63,778 nucleotides of DNA from Rhodopirellula sp. SM50 (GCF_002289565.1 NZ_NTFY01000041.1:1-63778); one strand, 5' to 3'; counted from the stretch's first letter, positions 26,972-37,127 are shown. Translations and numbers: made by a program. Notes: generated by a model not told the origin, from the letters alone.

Positions 26972-27208
26972 CTCGCTCCTCGCGCGGGTGGAAGCGTGCC
27001 TCGACACGATCCACGCGATGCGGAATTCGAAACGGGAACAATCCCGACATTCCGCACGACCGGTTCGATCGGACAGCGGCCGAACGACTTGCGCAACACC
27101 GCCGCTTGTTTCTTCGATTCGCTGAAATAGTTTGATTTTCCCACCCGCGTAATTTTTTTTATGACCTAGCGCGGCATCCATCTGCTACCGACGACCCAGA
27201 GCGTTTTC

Positions 27209-28177
27209 ATGTCCATGACGATCCCTCGCCCCCGGCCGCTTTCGCTTCGTTCGGTGATCTGGACCGCCGCATTGGCACTGCCCATCGTTCCTCTGCTGCT
27301 CTCCGCTTCCAGCGTCTCGGCACAGACCGACGGAACGGGCAATGTCGAGACGGATGTCGATGCAGACGCCGAGTCACCGTCGGATGCACTGGTGATCGAA
27401 GACGCCCAGTCCTCGTTGATCAAAAACGCATTCATCGCCGCGCCACTGTCCGGCGTCGTTTCGTCGGTCGACGTGCAGGAAGGCGATCAGGTGCAAGTCG
27501 ATGCGGTGCTGGTCCGATTGCGAGCCGACCTGGCGGAAAAAGAGTTGGTCGCCGCCAAAGCCGCCTTGGACGCCGCGCGGTTGGAAAGCGACAACGACGT
27601 CAACTTGCGGTACGCCAAACGGACCTTGCAAGTCCGCGAGCATGAGATGCAGCAGAGCCGATTGGCCAACCAAGCCTATCCGGGTGCGGTCAGCGATTTT
27701 GAGCTGGAGGAAATTCGCTTGAAAGTCGACCAGGCTGCGTTGGCGATCGAGCAAGCCCAACACGACTTGATGGTCGCTGCCGCCGCCGCCAATGAAAAAC
27801 AAGCCGCCGTTTCGATCGCACAGACTCGGCTGGACCGACACACCGTGCGGACGCGTGTCGACGGCATGGTCGCGGAAATCGACGTTCAACCCGGTGAGTG
27901 GGTCGAAGCAGGCGAGCCGATCGTCCGCATCCTTTCGCTGGACCCGATTCGCGTCGAAGGGTTTGTCGACGGCAAGCAGCACGGCCCGCAACTGGTCGGA
28001 CGCGCCGTCCAGTTCACACCCGCCGGAACGAACAACGGCGAGCCCCTACGCGGCCGCGTCACCTTCGTCTCCCCCGAAATGCACCCCGTCACCGGTCAAG
28101 TCCGCCTCTGGGCGACCGTCGACAACCCCGACGGAAAGATCGGATCCGGAGCCTCGGGAGCGTTGCTGGTGGAATGA
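27209..28177 (+). CDS. HlyD/MFP-type periplasmic adaptor
   Basis: A 322-residue exported protein with a signal peptide to about residue 38. A biotinyl-lipoyl-like half motif (AAPLSGVVSSVDVQEGDQVQ) is followed by a coiled coil (about 110-190, VAAKAALDAARLES), then the second lipoyl half (TRVDGMVAEIDVQPGEWVEAGEP) and a beta-barrel region. This is the architecture of membrane-fusion proteins that join an inner-membrane pump to an outer channel. The permease gene at 28397 is the likely partner. No outer-membrane TolC-like gene is in the window. Confidence 0.88.
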   Translation: MSMTIPRPRPLSLRSVIWTAALALPIVPLLLSASSVSAQTDGTGNVETDVDADAESPSDALVIEDAQSSLIKNAFIAAPLSGVVSSVDVQEGDQVQVDAVLVRLRADLAEKELVAAKAALDAARLESDNDVNLRYAKRTLQVREHEMQQSRLANQAYPGAVSDFELEEIRLKVDQAALAIEQAQHDLMVAAAAANEKQAAVSIAQTRLDRHTVRTRVDGMVAEIDVQPGEWVEAGEPIVRILSLDPIRVEGFVDGKQHGPQLVGRAVQFTPAGTNNGEPLRGRVTFVSPEMHPVTGQVRLWATVDNPDGKIGSGASGALLVE

Positions 28178-28211
28178 GGTTTCAGGTTTCAGGTTTCAGG
28201 TTTCAGGTTTT
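28178..28211 (+). repeat. heptamer tandem repeat
   Basis: Four to five copies of ggtttca follow the stop codon of the adaptor gene directly. Slippage here could change the spacing to the permease gene but does not touch either reading frame. Confidence 0.8.
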
Positions 28212-28396
28212 CTTGTCATCCATTTTCCTGTCTCTCCTCCTCGTCCTGCTCCCACCCATTTTTCTGCCCCCGATTTTCCTGCCCTCTCCGCCGCTCCTCC
28301 CACCTCCCTCACAGACGCGTTGCGTCATCGCCTTCGTTGGCGGACAATCAACCGCATTGAATTGTCCGGATTTCTCGAACATCAACGAAGCCTGAG

Positions 28397-31300
28397 ATGA
28401 ACCCACCGCCTCCCGCCGCGGCTGCCCGATTGAGTGCCGGTTCGATGGTTGTTTCCGGCGTCCGCTACAACTGGCGGACGTCGTTGGCGGTCGCGTTGGG
28501 GGTCGCCATCGCGACCGCGGTGATCGTCGGTGCCTTGCTGGTCGGCGATTCGATGCGAGGCAGTCTGCGTGGTTTGACGGTCGAGCGACTGGGCCAGATT
28601 GATTCAGTGCTGGCCCCCGGCGGATTCTTCTCCGCCGACAACGCAGCGACGACCTTGGGCGTGGAGCCCTCGCAATTGGCGACGGTGTTGTTGTTCGACC
28701 GCGCGGTGATTGAAACCGTCGGATCGGCCGACTCGCGTCGTGCCGGCGCGGTTCAGACGATCGGTTGTGACGAGTCGTTCTGGGATCTGGACGTCTCCGG
28801 TATCGCACCGAAGACGATGCCGGGGGATGACAGCATCGTCTTGACCGAAGCGTTGGCGGTTGAGCTGGGCGTTCAAGTCGGGGACCAGGTCACGGTGCGA
28901 TTACCGGTCGAGCAGGCGGTGCCGGCGGACAGCCCGCTCGGTCGGCGTGATGTTCAAACCGAAGGGATTCCGCGGCTGACGGTGGTCGACATTCTGCCCG
29001 ATCGCGGGTTGGCGCGGTTCTCACTTTCGCCGGCCCAAGCAGCGCCGAAGAACGTGTTCCTGTCGCGCGACGTCATCGGCGAAGTCCTGGAGCGTGACGG
29101 ACAAGCCAACGTCGCGCTGGCTTCGGTCACGATCGATCCCGCAAAGATTCACGTGGGACTGTCGGACCTGGGGCTGCAATTGGAACGGGTCACCAAGACC
29201 TTCGAAGACAAAACAGTTTTTGATTACTTCAGCGTCACCAGCGATCGCTTGATGCTCGACGACACCGCGGTCGACGCCATCACCGCTGCGTTGCCTACCG
29301 GCTCGGTGACTCCGGCGATGACCTACCTGGCCAACGCGATCGAAACACATGATGATCGCGGCAGCGCATCCGCGACGGTGACCTACAGCACGATCACGGC
29401 GATCGATTCCTCGCCCGAGTTGCCACTGGATTTCGGCGAATCGGATCCCGAAAACGACGTCGTCCCGATGGTGATCAACTCATGGACCGCCGAACGTCTC
29501 GGTGTCGACGTGGGCGCCCCTCTTCGGATCGCCTACTTCGAACCGGAGGTTGAAAACGGGAAGGAGATCGAGCGCACGTTTCAGGCCGTCGTCACCGGAA
29601 TCGTGCCGATCACCGAGCCGGCCAAACGTTATTTCCGCAGCCGTCCCGCTGTGTTTGACCGCGAACCGACCCGCTACAACGATCCGAATTTGACCCCCAC
29701 GGTCCCCGGCGTGACGGATCAAGATTCGATGAGTGATTGGGACACGCCGTTCGAATTGACGCGTGACGTGCCGGCCGAAGACGACGACTATTGGAAGAAC
29801 CACCGGCTGACCCCGAAGGCGTTCATTCCGCTGGCCGATGGACGACGCTTGTTCGGCAGCCGGTTCGGTGAAACGACCGGATTGCGAATCGATCCAGCGG
29901 TTGCCGCTGACGTCGATGCGTTGCAAACACAGATCGTCGCGGCGCTGCAACCCGTCTTGCCCGAACTCGGTTGGCACCCGCGTCCGATTCGAGCGGATCA
30001 ATTGGCCGCGTCCAAAGGCACCACGCCGTTTGACGGACTCTTTTTGGCGCTCAGCTGCTTCGTGATCTTTTCGGCCGTGATGTTGATCGCGATGTTGTTC
30101 CGATTGGGCCTGGTCCGCCGCAGCCGTGAACTGGGAACGTTGATGGCGATCGGATTGCAGCGAAAACAGGTCTCTCGTTTTTTTCTTGGTGAAGGCGTGG
30201 TGATTGCGTTGATCGGCGTGTTGCTGGGGGTTGCCGGCGGGATCGGTTACGCCCATGCGGTCTTGGCGGCGCTGCGGACCTACTGGGTCGGCGCGGTCAC
30301 CGTTCCATTTCTGACCTTCCATGCGACGCCGCAAAGTCTTGTCGGCGGCGGGTTGATCGGATTGTTGATCGGTGCGGGCACGTTGTGGTGGACCCTGCGA
30401 TCGATGCTGAACAACCAGGCCGTCACGCTGTTGCGCGGCGCGGACGCATCGGATGAAGTCCAGGCGGAAAAAGACTTCAGTTCGTGGCCGCGTCGGATTG
30501 CGATCGGGTTGTTCGTGATGGCGATCGGCGCGGGGATCGCAGGGGCGATGTCGGGCGGCCAAACCGCCGCCGGCGGATTCGTCGGCGGTGGCATGTTGTT
30601 GTTGATCGCCATCCTGATGCTCGTCTATGAAGGGCTGCGAAAATCCAAACGCGATCACGATTCCGCCCCCGGCTATTCACTCGGCCGTCTGGCCCGCAGC
30701 AACTCGACGCGGGCGCCGCTGCGGAGCACGTTGACGATCGGGTTGATGGCGACCGCGTCGTTTTTGATCGTCGCGATCACCGCGTTTCGGTTGCAACCGT
30801 CCGATGAAGGCACCGGCGGGTTTGATCTGGTCGCCGAAACCGCGCAGCCGTTGTACGAAGACTTGGCCGACCCCGATGTTCAAAGGGGGCTGTTGGGCAG
30901 CGACGCCGAACTCGTCTCGTCGGCGACAATTGTTTCGCTGCGTGTCCGCAGCGGACAGGACGCCAGTTGCAACAATCTCTACCAAGCCACCGAGCCGACC
31001 GTGCTGGGCGTCCCCGATCAAACCGCCGAATCACTCGGCAAATTCCGCTTCTACGCCTCGGCCGACCCTGACTCTGAAGGCCAACCGGCCGCCGAAGGCC
31101 AAACAGCGTGGTCGCTGCTCGGCCGCAAAGCGAGCGGCGGCGAAGACGATCCGATTCCGATGATCGTCGATCAGAACACGGCGATGTGGAGCCTGCAGAT
31201 GATCAAGGGGATCGGCGAACGCAAAGCGTTCCTCTATGACAACCGCACGCTTCATTTCGAGGTCGTCGGGTTGCTCGAAAACTCCCTGTTGCAAGGTCGG

Positions 31301-31870
31301 CTGATCGTGGGGGAGGCCAATTTCGAAGCCTCGTTTCCTGAGATCAGCGGTTATCGCTACGTGTTGATCAACACCGACGAACAAGACTCCGACGCGATTG
31401 CTTCGGCCATGGAAACCCGCTTGGGCGACATCGGTTTTGATGTTTCCGATGCCCGCCAAGTGCTCAGCGGCATGATGGCGGTTCAGAACACGTACCTGAG
31501 GACGTTCCAAAGCCTGGGCGGATTGGGGCTGTTGTTGGGCACCGTCGGGCTGGCGATCGCACAACTGCGCAACGTGCTCGAGCGCCGCAACGAGCTTGCC
31601 GTGATGCGGGCGATCGGGTTCACCCAAGTCCGCTTGGCGGCGATGGTGATGGGCGAAACCGCGTCCCTGTTGTTGATCGGCATCGGTTGCGGCGTTGCCT
31701 GTGCGGTCGTCGCGGTGCTGCCCCATGCCCTGACGGGCGGGGTACGGCCACCGATCCTCGAACCGATCGCCGTGGTGCTTGCGATCGTCGTCTTCGGACT
31801 TCTCGCGGGACTGGTGGCGGCGCTGAAGGTCGTCCGGATGCCGCTGTTGCAATCGCTGAGGGGAACGTGA
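28397..31870 (+). CDS. two-lobed FtsX/MacB-type ABC permease
   Basis: A 1157-residue membrane protein with an N-terminal helix (SLAVALGVAIATAVIVGALLV), a large extracytoplasmic MacB-PCD-like domain, and three FtsX-type helices near 545-690. Another helix, a second periplasmic domain and three more FtsX helices follow (GGLGLLLGTVGLAIAQLRNV ... AALKVVRMPLLQSLRG). It is thus a fused pair of permease halves of the LolC/MacB superfamily. No ATPase gene is adjacent; the nearest is at 34775. It probably forms an exporter or lipoprotein/lipid-handling complex with the upstream adaptor. The substrate is unknown. Confidence 0.9.
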   Translation: MNPPPPAAAARLSAGSMVVSGVRYNWRTSLAVALGVAIATAVIVGALLVGDSMRGSLRGLTVERLGQIDSVLAPGGFFSADNAATTLGVEPSQLATVLLFDRAVIETVGSADSRRAGAVQTIGCDESFWDLDVSGIAPKTMPGDDSIVLTEALAVELGVQVGDQVTVRLPVEQAVPADSPLGRRDVQTEGIPRLTVVDILPDRGLARFSLSPAQAAPKNVFLSRDVIGEVLERDGQANVALASVTIDPAKIHVGLSDLGLQLERVTKTFEDKTVFDYFSVTSDRLMLDDTAVDAITAALPTGSVTPAMTYLANAIETHDDRGSASATVTYSTITAIDSSPELPLDFGESDPENDVVPMVINSWTAERLGVDVGAPLRIAYFEPEVENGKEIERTFQAVVTGIVPITEPAKRYFRSRPAVFDREPTRYNDPNLTPTVPGVTDQDSMSDWDTPFELTRDVPAEDDDYWKNHRLTPKAFIPLADGRRLFGSRFGETTGLRIDPAVAADVDALQTQIVAALQPVLPELGWHPRPIRADQLAASKGTTPFDGLFLALSCFVIFSAVMLIAMLFRLGLVRRSRELGTLMAIGLQRKQVSRFFLGEGVVIALIGVLLGVAGGIGYAHAVLAALRTYWVGAVTVPFLTFHATPQSLVGGGLIGLLIGAGTLWWTLRSMLNNQAVTLLRGADASDEVQAEKDFSSWPRRIAIGLFVMAIGAGIAGAMSGGQTAAGGFVGGGMLLLIAILMLVYEGLRKSKRDHDSAPGYSLGRLARSNSTRAPLRSTLTIGLMATASFLIVAITAFRLQPSDEGTGGFDLVAETAQPLYEDLADPDVQRGLLGSDAELVSSATIVSLRVRSGQDASCNNLYQATEPTVLGVPDQTAESLGKFRFYASADPDSEGQPAAEGQTAWSLLGRKASGGEDDPIPMIVDQNTAMWSLQMIKGIGERKAFLYDNRTLHFEVVGLLENSLLQGRLIVGEANFEASFPEISGYRYVLINTDEQDSDAIASAMETRLGDIGFDVSDARQVLSGMMAVQNTYLRTFQSLGGLGLLLGTVGLAIAQLRNVLERRNELAVMRAIGFTQVRLAAMVMGETASLLLIGIGCGVACAVVAVLPHALTGGVRPPILEPIAVVLAIVVFGLLAGLVAALKVVRMPLLQSLRGT

Positions 31871-32595
31871 GAGGAACTGCGTTGGACCCTGCGATGTTAC
31901 TGGCCTTGGATGAGGCGTTTCTGATGGGAGCCGAATCGGGCCAGATCGGTCCCAGTTTGAGGACCTGGGAGTTTTCCAGCCCGACGGTCGTGTTGGGACG
32001 CTCGTCCAAGGTGGATCGCGAGACCGACCGCGAGCACTGTGATCGCCACGGCATCGGGATCTATCGCCGCTGCAGCGGAGGGGCATCGATCGTCGGCGGG
32101 CCGGGTTGTCTGATGTACAGTGTCGTGCTGTCGCTGGAGCATTCTCCCCATCTCGCCAAAATCGACGAAGCCCACACGTTTGTGATGCAGCGCGTGCTGG
32201 CGGCGGCGAAACGGCAACTGCCCGAGATCCGGCTCCAGGGGATTTGCGATTTGACCTGGCGGAACCGCAAGTTTTCCGGCAATGCGTTGCGGGTCACACG
32301 AAGCCACGTGCTGTACCACGGGACCGTTTTATACGCGGCCGATTTGGAAAACGTGGCGCGGTGTTTGGATTTCGCCCCGCGCCAGCCCGACTATCGCGAC
32401 GGCCGTGATCACCAATCCTTTCTCACCAATGTTCCGCTGGACCCTGCGAGGCTGGCGGATGACTTGGCCACACAGTTCGATTTCGCCGAACGATTCGAGC
32501 CGCTGTCGGACCAGATCCCCGACCCCATCCTGGCCCGAGCGGTTGAGTTGGTGTCAAAACGTTACAGTTGCGAAGACTGGCGTTTCCGGCACTGA
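31867..32595 (+). CDS. lipoate-protein ligase A family protein
   Basis: A 242-residue protein of the LplA/LipM fold. Marks are the RRCSGGASIVGGPGCLMYS loop that binds lipoyl-AMP and the catalytic lysine in NRKFSGNALR. The family attaches lipoyl or octanoyl groups to carrier domains. The best start is GTG at 31867, overlapping the permease stop by four bases (GTGA), which suggests translational coupling; ATG at 31894 is the alternative. The family is clear, but whether it is a ligase, an octanoyltransferase or acts on other substrates is open. The location between two exporter loci is unusual. Confidence 0.88.
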   Translation: MRGTALDPAMLLALDEAFLMGAESGQIGPSLRTWEFSSPTVVLGRSSKVDRETDREHCDRHGIGIYRRCSGGASIVGGPGCLMYSVVLSLEHSPHLAKIDEAHTFVMQRVLAAAKRQLPEIRLQGICDLTWRNRKFSGNALRVTRSHVLYHGTVLYAADLENVARCLDFAPRQPDYRDGRDHQSFLTNVPLDPARLADDLATQFDFAERFEPLSDQIPDPILARAVELVSKRYSCEDWRFRH

Positions 32596-32946
32596 AATTT
32601 CGTCCGGTCGACGACAAGTTTTCGCATTGTCCCATTTGTCACCCGAGTAGACTAACATGTGGGACCATTGCGGTCGGAGGCGTTTGCCTGTCGTTCGTCG
32701 TTTGCCGCTCTCGGCCCACCCAAGCCACGTCTTGTCCCCTGACACGTCGGTCCGGTTTGGCGGTCGTCGGTTGACGATCGGCAAGACCGCATGCATTGGA
32801 GCATGTCAACGGCTGAAATTTGGATGGGAGCGGAACCATTTGGCGAAACCAGGGTTTCATCAATTGGCCCCTTCTCGCATCCGGCTTGTGTGCTTTGACA
32901 TCCCGCCCCCCAAAGACATCCTGCCCTCCGTTTCTACGGTTTTCTA
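32596..32946 (+). other. intergenic region upstream of the second exporter
   Basis: No gene, repeat family or strong terminator is visible in these 351 bases. The region probably carries the promoter of the adaptor-ATPase-permease operon, but I cannot point to convincing -35/-10 boxes. Confidence 0.4.
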
Positions 32947-34767
32947 ATGAAATTGAACCCGCGCCCCGCTGAGAGCACGTCGTTTCCCCGTTTTTCGCCG
33001 CTGCGCCCGCGTCGAGGCGGTGCACTCGGAGCCGTCGTCGCCTGTTTGGTGGTTGCCGGAATTCTCGGCGGAATCGGCTACGCCCTGTTCTATGGCAGCG
33101 GTGACGGGAACACGAACGGCGAGCTGATCACGGCAAACGTCGTCAAGGGCCCGTTCGATCACATCGTGCTCGAACAAGGTGAAATCGAGAGCAGCAGCAA
33201 CATTGCGGTGGTCTGTCTGGTCAAATCGCGGGGCAGCGGCACCGGCGGCACCTCGATCCTGTGGGTGATCGATGAGGGCGCGCGGGTGGAGAAAGGCGAC
33301 AAGTTGGTCGAACTGGATTCGTCCCAATTGGAACAAACCCTCAACGAAGACAAGATCCGGGTGATCGCGGCCGAAGCGAACGTGACGACGGCCAAGGCCC
33401 AGGTCGAGCAAGCCAAAATCGCCCGCCAGGAATACTTGGAAGGCGTCTACATGACCGATGAACGCGCGATCCAAAATGAAAAACTGATCGCCGAACAGGA
33501 CCTGGTCAAAGCCCAAAAGGCCCTCGAAAGCAGCCAGCGCTTGGTCGCCAAGGGACTGATCAAATCGCTGCAACTGGATGCCGACAAATTCGCCGTCGCC
33601 AAGGCACGCAACGAACTCGAAGCCGCCGAGGGCCGGCTCCGCGTGCTCCAGAACCTGACCAAGAAAAAAATGCTGGTCCAGTTCGACAGCGACATCGAAT
33701 CCGCCCAGGCCCAGCTGACCGCCTACGAAAGCGAACTGCTGGAACAGCAGATTCAACTGGCCGACACCAAGGAACAGATCAAAAACTGCATCATGACGGC
33801 TCCGGCCTCAGGCGTCGTCGTGCACGCCAACAAATACAGCAGCCGCGGTGGAAACGCCGAGTTCGTGGTCGAAGCCGGGGCGTCGGTGCGAGAACGCCAG
33901 GAGATCATTTACCTGCCAGACCCCACCAAGATGCAGGTCAAAAGCAAAGTCAACGAGTCACGAATCACGCTGATCCGAGAAGGCATGGCGGTCAAGATCT
34001 CTGTCTCGTCGATTCCCGGGCTGACCCTCAAAGGCCGCGTGACGAAAGTCAATCGTTATGCCGAACCGAGTAGCTTTACCAGCTCGGGCATCAAGGAGTA
34101 TGCCGTCTTGATCGACATCTTGAATCCCCCCGAAAACATCCGAACCGGGATGACCGCGGAGGTTCAAATCTTTGTCCAACAGCTCGAAGACGCGATTCAA
34201 ATCCCCATCCAGGGCCTCTACGAACACGACAACCGAATGTTCGCGTTGATCAAAGAGGGACCGGAGTCATTCCGAACAACCAAAGTCTCGATCGGCGCGA
34301 CCAACGACACGATGGCAACGATCCAAGACGGCCTGAAGGAAGGTGAAATGGTGGTGCTCAACCTTCGCGAGCACCTGGACCTGATGGACCTGCCCGAAGT
34401 CTCCGCCGACGACAACAGCGAAATGCGAGAGATCGCCGATGTCGCCCCCAATGCCAAACCGATCGAAATCGAAGACGGACCCGCGGACGGTGGTGGACGC
34501 AAAGGCGGCGGTGGCCCCGGTGGAGCGGGACGCCCGGGCGGCGGACCCGGTGGTGGCAGCGGCGGTGGCCGCCCCGACCCGGCGACGATCGTTTCGCGAA
34601 TGATGGAAAACGGCGATAAAGACGGCGACGGGACGATTTCCGCCGAGGAACTCAGTGCCATCGACCCCAGTTTCCGTGACCGAATCTCCGCCGCCGATAG
34701 CGACGGCGACGGTGCCGTCACCCGCGATGAGATCATGACAATGATCCGCCAGCGGGCGGGAGGTTGA
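32947..34767 (+). CDS. MacA-like adaptor fused to EF-hand pair
   Basis: A 606-residue membrane-anchored adaptor. A single helix (about residues 25-45, GAVVACLVVAGILGGIGYAL) is followed by a lipoyl half, a long coiled coil (about 125-270) and the second lipoyl half (IMTAPASGVVVHANKYSSRG). Beta domains then carry the FTSSGIKEYAVLIDI and IRTGMTAEVQIFVQQLEDAI strands. After a glycine/proline-rich linker (about 515-545) come two canonical EF-hand loops, DKDGDGTISAEE (about 556) and DSDGDGAVTRDE (about 584). Calcium binding is thus expected, which is not a standard part of MacA. It is the first gene of the operon with the ATPase eight bases downstream. Confidence 0.9.
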   Translation: MKLNPRPAESTSFPRFSPLRPRRGGALGAVVACLVVAGILGGIGYALFYGSGDGNTNGELITANVVKGPFDHIVLEQGEIESSSNIAVVCLVKSRGSGTGGTSILWVIDEGARVEKGDKLVELDSSQLEQTLNEDKIRVIAAEANVTTAKAQVEQAKIARQEYLEGVYMTDERAIQNEKLIAEQDLVKAQKALESSQRLVAKGLIKSLQLDADKFAVAKARNELEAAEGRLRVLQNLTKKKMLVQFDSDIESAQAQLTAYESELLEQQIQLADTKEQIKNCIMTAPASGVVVHANKYSSRGGNAEFVVEAGASVRERQEIIYLPDPTKMQVKSKVNESRITLIREGMAVKISVSSIPGLTLKGRVTKVNRYAEPSSFTSSGIKEYAVLIDILNPPENIRTGMTAEVQIFVQQLEDAIQIPIQGLYEHDNRMFALIKEGPESFRTTKVSIGATNDTMATIQDGLKEGEMVVLNLREHLDLMDLPEVSADDNSEMREIADVAPNAKPIEIEDGPADGGGRKGGGGPGGAGRPGGGPGGGSGGGRPDPATIVSRMMENGDKDGDGTISAEELSAIDPSFRDRISAADSDGDGAVTRDEIMTMIRQRAGG

Positions 34768-34774
34768 TCCGAAC

Positions 34775-35596
34775 ATGTCGATGACTGATGCCTACCGGTC
34801 CTCCGGGCCCCAGCCGAGTGCAGGCGCGACCACGCCCAAACGCCTGGCCACGTCGATCCACAACCTGCAAAAGCACTATGTGCTCAAGAGTGAAACCGTC
34901 AAAGCATTGCGAGGCGTTTCCTTTGACGTGCCCGAAGGCGACTATGTCGCAATCATGGGACCATCGGGAAGCGGCAAAAGTACGCTGCTCAACTTGCTCG
35001 GCTGCCTGGACAAACCGACCAAGGGATCTCTGATGCTCGGCGATGATGACATCGCGACAATGAGTGACGATGAACTCGCCGAGATCCGTTCCCAACGGAT
35101 CGGGTTCGTGTTTCAATCGTACAACCTGATCCAACAGCTCAGTGTCGTCGAGAACATCCAGGTGCCGCTGTATTACCAGGGCAACATCGGAGCAAAAGAA
35201 CGCGCCCGTTCGATCGAACTGGCCGAACGCGTCGGATTGGGGGATCGCCTGGATCACCGGCCCACGCAATTGTCCGGTGGGCAACAGCAACGTGTGGCAA
35301 TCGCCCGCTCACTGGTCAACGACCCGTACTTTGTGCTCGCCGACGAACCGACCGGAAACCTGGACTCCGTCACCACCGAAGAAATCCTGACGATTTTCGA
35401 TCAGCTCAACGAAGAAGGCCGAACGATTATTTTGGTCACCCACGAAGACTTCGTTGCCGCGCGGGCGAAACGTGTCGTGCGTTTGAAAGACGGAAAACTG
35501 CACAAAGACGAAATCAACACGGAAGATTCCCGCAATGCCGCACGCGACTTCCAACGCAAGCATGTCGAGCAACTGTTGAAAGAGGGCGACCGTTAA
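34775..35596 (+). CDS. MacB/LolD-type ABC ATPase
   Basis: A 273-residue ATP-binding subunit. Walker [10 protein letters not shown] is at residues 62-70, then the Q-loop ([13 protein letters not shown]), the signature LSGGQQQR, Walker B with [12 protein letters not shown] and the switch histidine in ILVTHEDF. The C-terminal extension (about 245-273) is charged and helical. It powers the permease encoded one base downstream and may also serve the ATPase-less permease at 28397. Confidence 0.96.
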   Translation: MSMTDAYRSSGPQPSAGATTPKRLATSIHNLQKHYVLKSETVKALRGVSFDVPEGDYVAIMGPSGSGKSTLLNLLGCLDKPTKGSLMLGDDDIATMSDDELAEIRSQRIGFVFQSYNLIQQLSVVENIQVPLYYQGNIGAKERARSIELAERVGLGDRLDHRPTQLSGGQQQRVAIARSLVNDPYFVLADEPTGNLDSVTTEEILTIFDQLNEEGRTIILVTHEDFVAARAKRVVRLKDGKLHKDEINTEDSRNAARDFQRKHVEQLLKEGDR

Positions 35597-35597
35597 G

Positions 35598-36932
35598 ATG
35601 ATTTGGCTCCGCACGCTTCGACTTGGGGTCAAAAGCCTCGCCCTCCACCCGCTCCGCAGCGGATTGACCATGCTCGGCATCTTGATCGGTGTCTGGGCCG
35701 TTATCCTGTTGACCGCGGTCAGCCAGGGTGCCAGCGATCAAGTTCAAAAACAAATTGAATCGCTCGGTGCGAACACGATCATCGTTCGCAGCCAAAAACC
35801 GCCGGAAGAGAAACTGGCCGCCGGCGGGTTCGCCAGTCAGTACGGTCTGCTGCGACGCGATCTGGACACCATTCTGGCCAGCGTTCCGACGATCAAGACC
35901 GCCGTGCCGATCCGCGAGATCCGGCGGCAATTCGCGTTTCGTGACCGTACCATCGACGGACGTCTGGTCGGTTGCACCCCCGGCTACGCCAACGTCAACA
36001 CGCTGGCCATTCGAAAACGCGGCGGCCGTTTTTTGAGTGATGCCGATGGTATTCTCGCCGATACCGTGTGCGTCATTTCCGCCGGCGTCGCCGAACGGCT
36101 GTTCCCCTACGAAGACCCGTTGGGCAAACGCGTTTACATTCCCGAAAGCAAGGATTACTACCGCGTCGTCGGTGTCTTGGAACCCCGTAACCCCTCCGCG
36201 GCCATCGGCGGATCGCTCGATTCACAGGACTTTTCGTCCGACGTCTACGTGCCGATTCAGACGATTCGCAGCCGCGTCGGCGACCGCATCGTGACCCGCC
36301 GTAGTGGGCAGTTTCAAATCGAAATCATGGAACTCAATCAAATCACCTTGCAGGTCGGCAGCGTCGACGAGGTGCGTTCCAGTGCGGCGATGATCGAACG
36401 TTTGCTGGATCGAAACCACGCCAAGATGGGCGACGTTGCCGTCGTCTTTCCCTTGGAATTGCTCGAACAGGCGCGGAATTTGAGATTGATGTTTTTGGGC
36501 ATCGGGATCTTGATCGCCTGCATCTCGCTGATCGTCGGCGGGATCGGGATCATGAACATCATGTTGGCCAGCGTCACCGAACGGACGCGGGAAATCGGAA
36601 TCCGTCGGGCGCTGGGCGCCAAACGCGTCGACATCGTGCGTCAGTTTCTCGTCGAGACGTTGGTGCTCAGCTTCTGTGGCGCCGCGCTCGGCATCCTGCT
36701 CGGGTTTCTCGGCCCCGCGATGTACGAGGGCATGATCTATATCGTCCGCGAAGGATTCCCGGACAAGTTTGCCGCCCTTCCCGATGCGATTCGTGAAGCC
36801 AAACCGACGATCGTTTATGAAACGATTCCGTTGGCGGTCTTGATCGCCGTCCTGGTCGGCTTGGTCAGCGGGTTGTACCCCGCCATCCGAGCGGCGCGGA
36901 TGAATCCGATCGAAGCCCTGCGGCACGAGTAA
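35598..36932 (+). CDS. MacB/FtsX-type ABC permease
   Basis: A 444-residue membrane protein with one N-terminal helix (LTMLGILIGVWAVILLTAVS), a MacB-PCD periplasmic domain, and three C-terminal helices (LMFLGIGILIACISLIVGGI ... REIGIRRALGAKRVDIVRQF). The topology is that of MacB without its fused ATPase domain. The ATPase is the separate upstream gene, one base away. Together with the EF-hand adaptor this forms a three-gene export operon. The substrate is unknown (macrolide, peptide or lipid in relatives). Confidence 0.94.
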   Translation: MIWLRTLRLGVKSLALHPLRSGLTMLGILIGVWAVILLTAVSQGASDQVQKQIESLGANTIIVRSQKPPEEKLAAGGFASQYGLLRRDLDTILASVPTIKTAVPIREIRRQFAFRDRTIDGRLVGCTPGYANVNTLAIRKRGGRFLSDADGILADTVCVISAGVAERLFPYEDPLGKRVYIPESKDYYRVVGVLEPRNPSAAIGGSLDSQDFSSDVYVPIQTIRSRVGDRIVTRRSGQFQIEIMELNQITLQVGSVDEVRSSAAMIERLLDRNHAKMGDVAVVFPLELLEQARNLRLMFLGIGILIACISLIVGGIGIMNIMLASVTERTREIGIRRALGAKRVDIVRQFLVETLVLSFCGAALGILLGFLGPAMYEGMIYIVREGFPDKFAALPDAIREAKPTIVYETIPLAVLIAVLVGLVSGLYPAIRAARMNPIEALRHE

Positions 36933-37053
36933 GACAACCCGAACACGCTCTCTCAACATCGTGGATGAACCGGGCGCACGTTGGTGTCGAGCGTTCCGTC
37001 CAGGTTTGAATCTCGGGTTCGGTTTGCGGAGCGAAAAAAGGGGCACCACTGAG

Positions 37054-37127
37054 CCCACGGATAGCAGCACGGCCCCACGGAATTCTTGTTCCCTGTCATC
37101 CGTGGGTTCGCGCTGCCATCCGTGGGT
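37054..37127. repeat. family C palindrome, copy 2
   Basis: The left arm (37054-37081) begins cccacggatagcagcacggc and the right arm (37098-37127) is atccgtgggttcgcgctgcc and onward. The right arm, the loop (ccctgt) and the following tattttcga match copy 1. The remainder of the gap 36933-37367 shows no gene. Confidence 0.8.

Noticed and set aside
27125..27170. T-rich stretch after the histidine kinase as an intrinsic terminator
   Set aside because: A T run is present near 27152-27159 but no adequate GC-rich stem directly precedes it.
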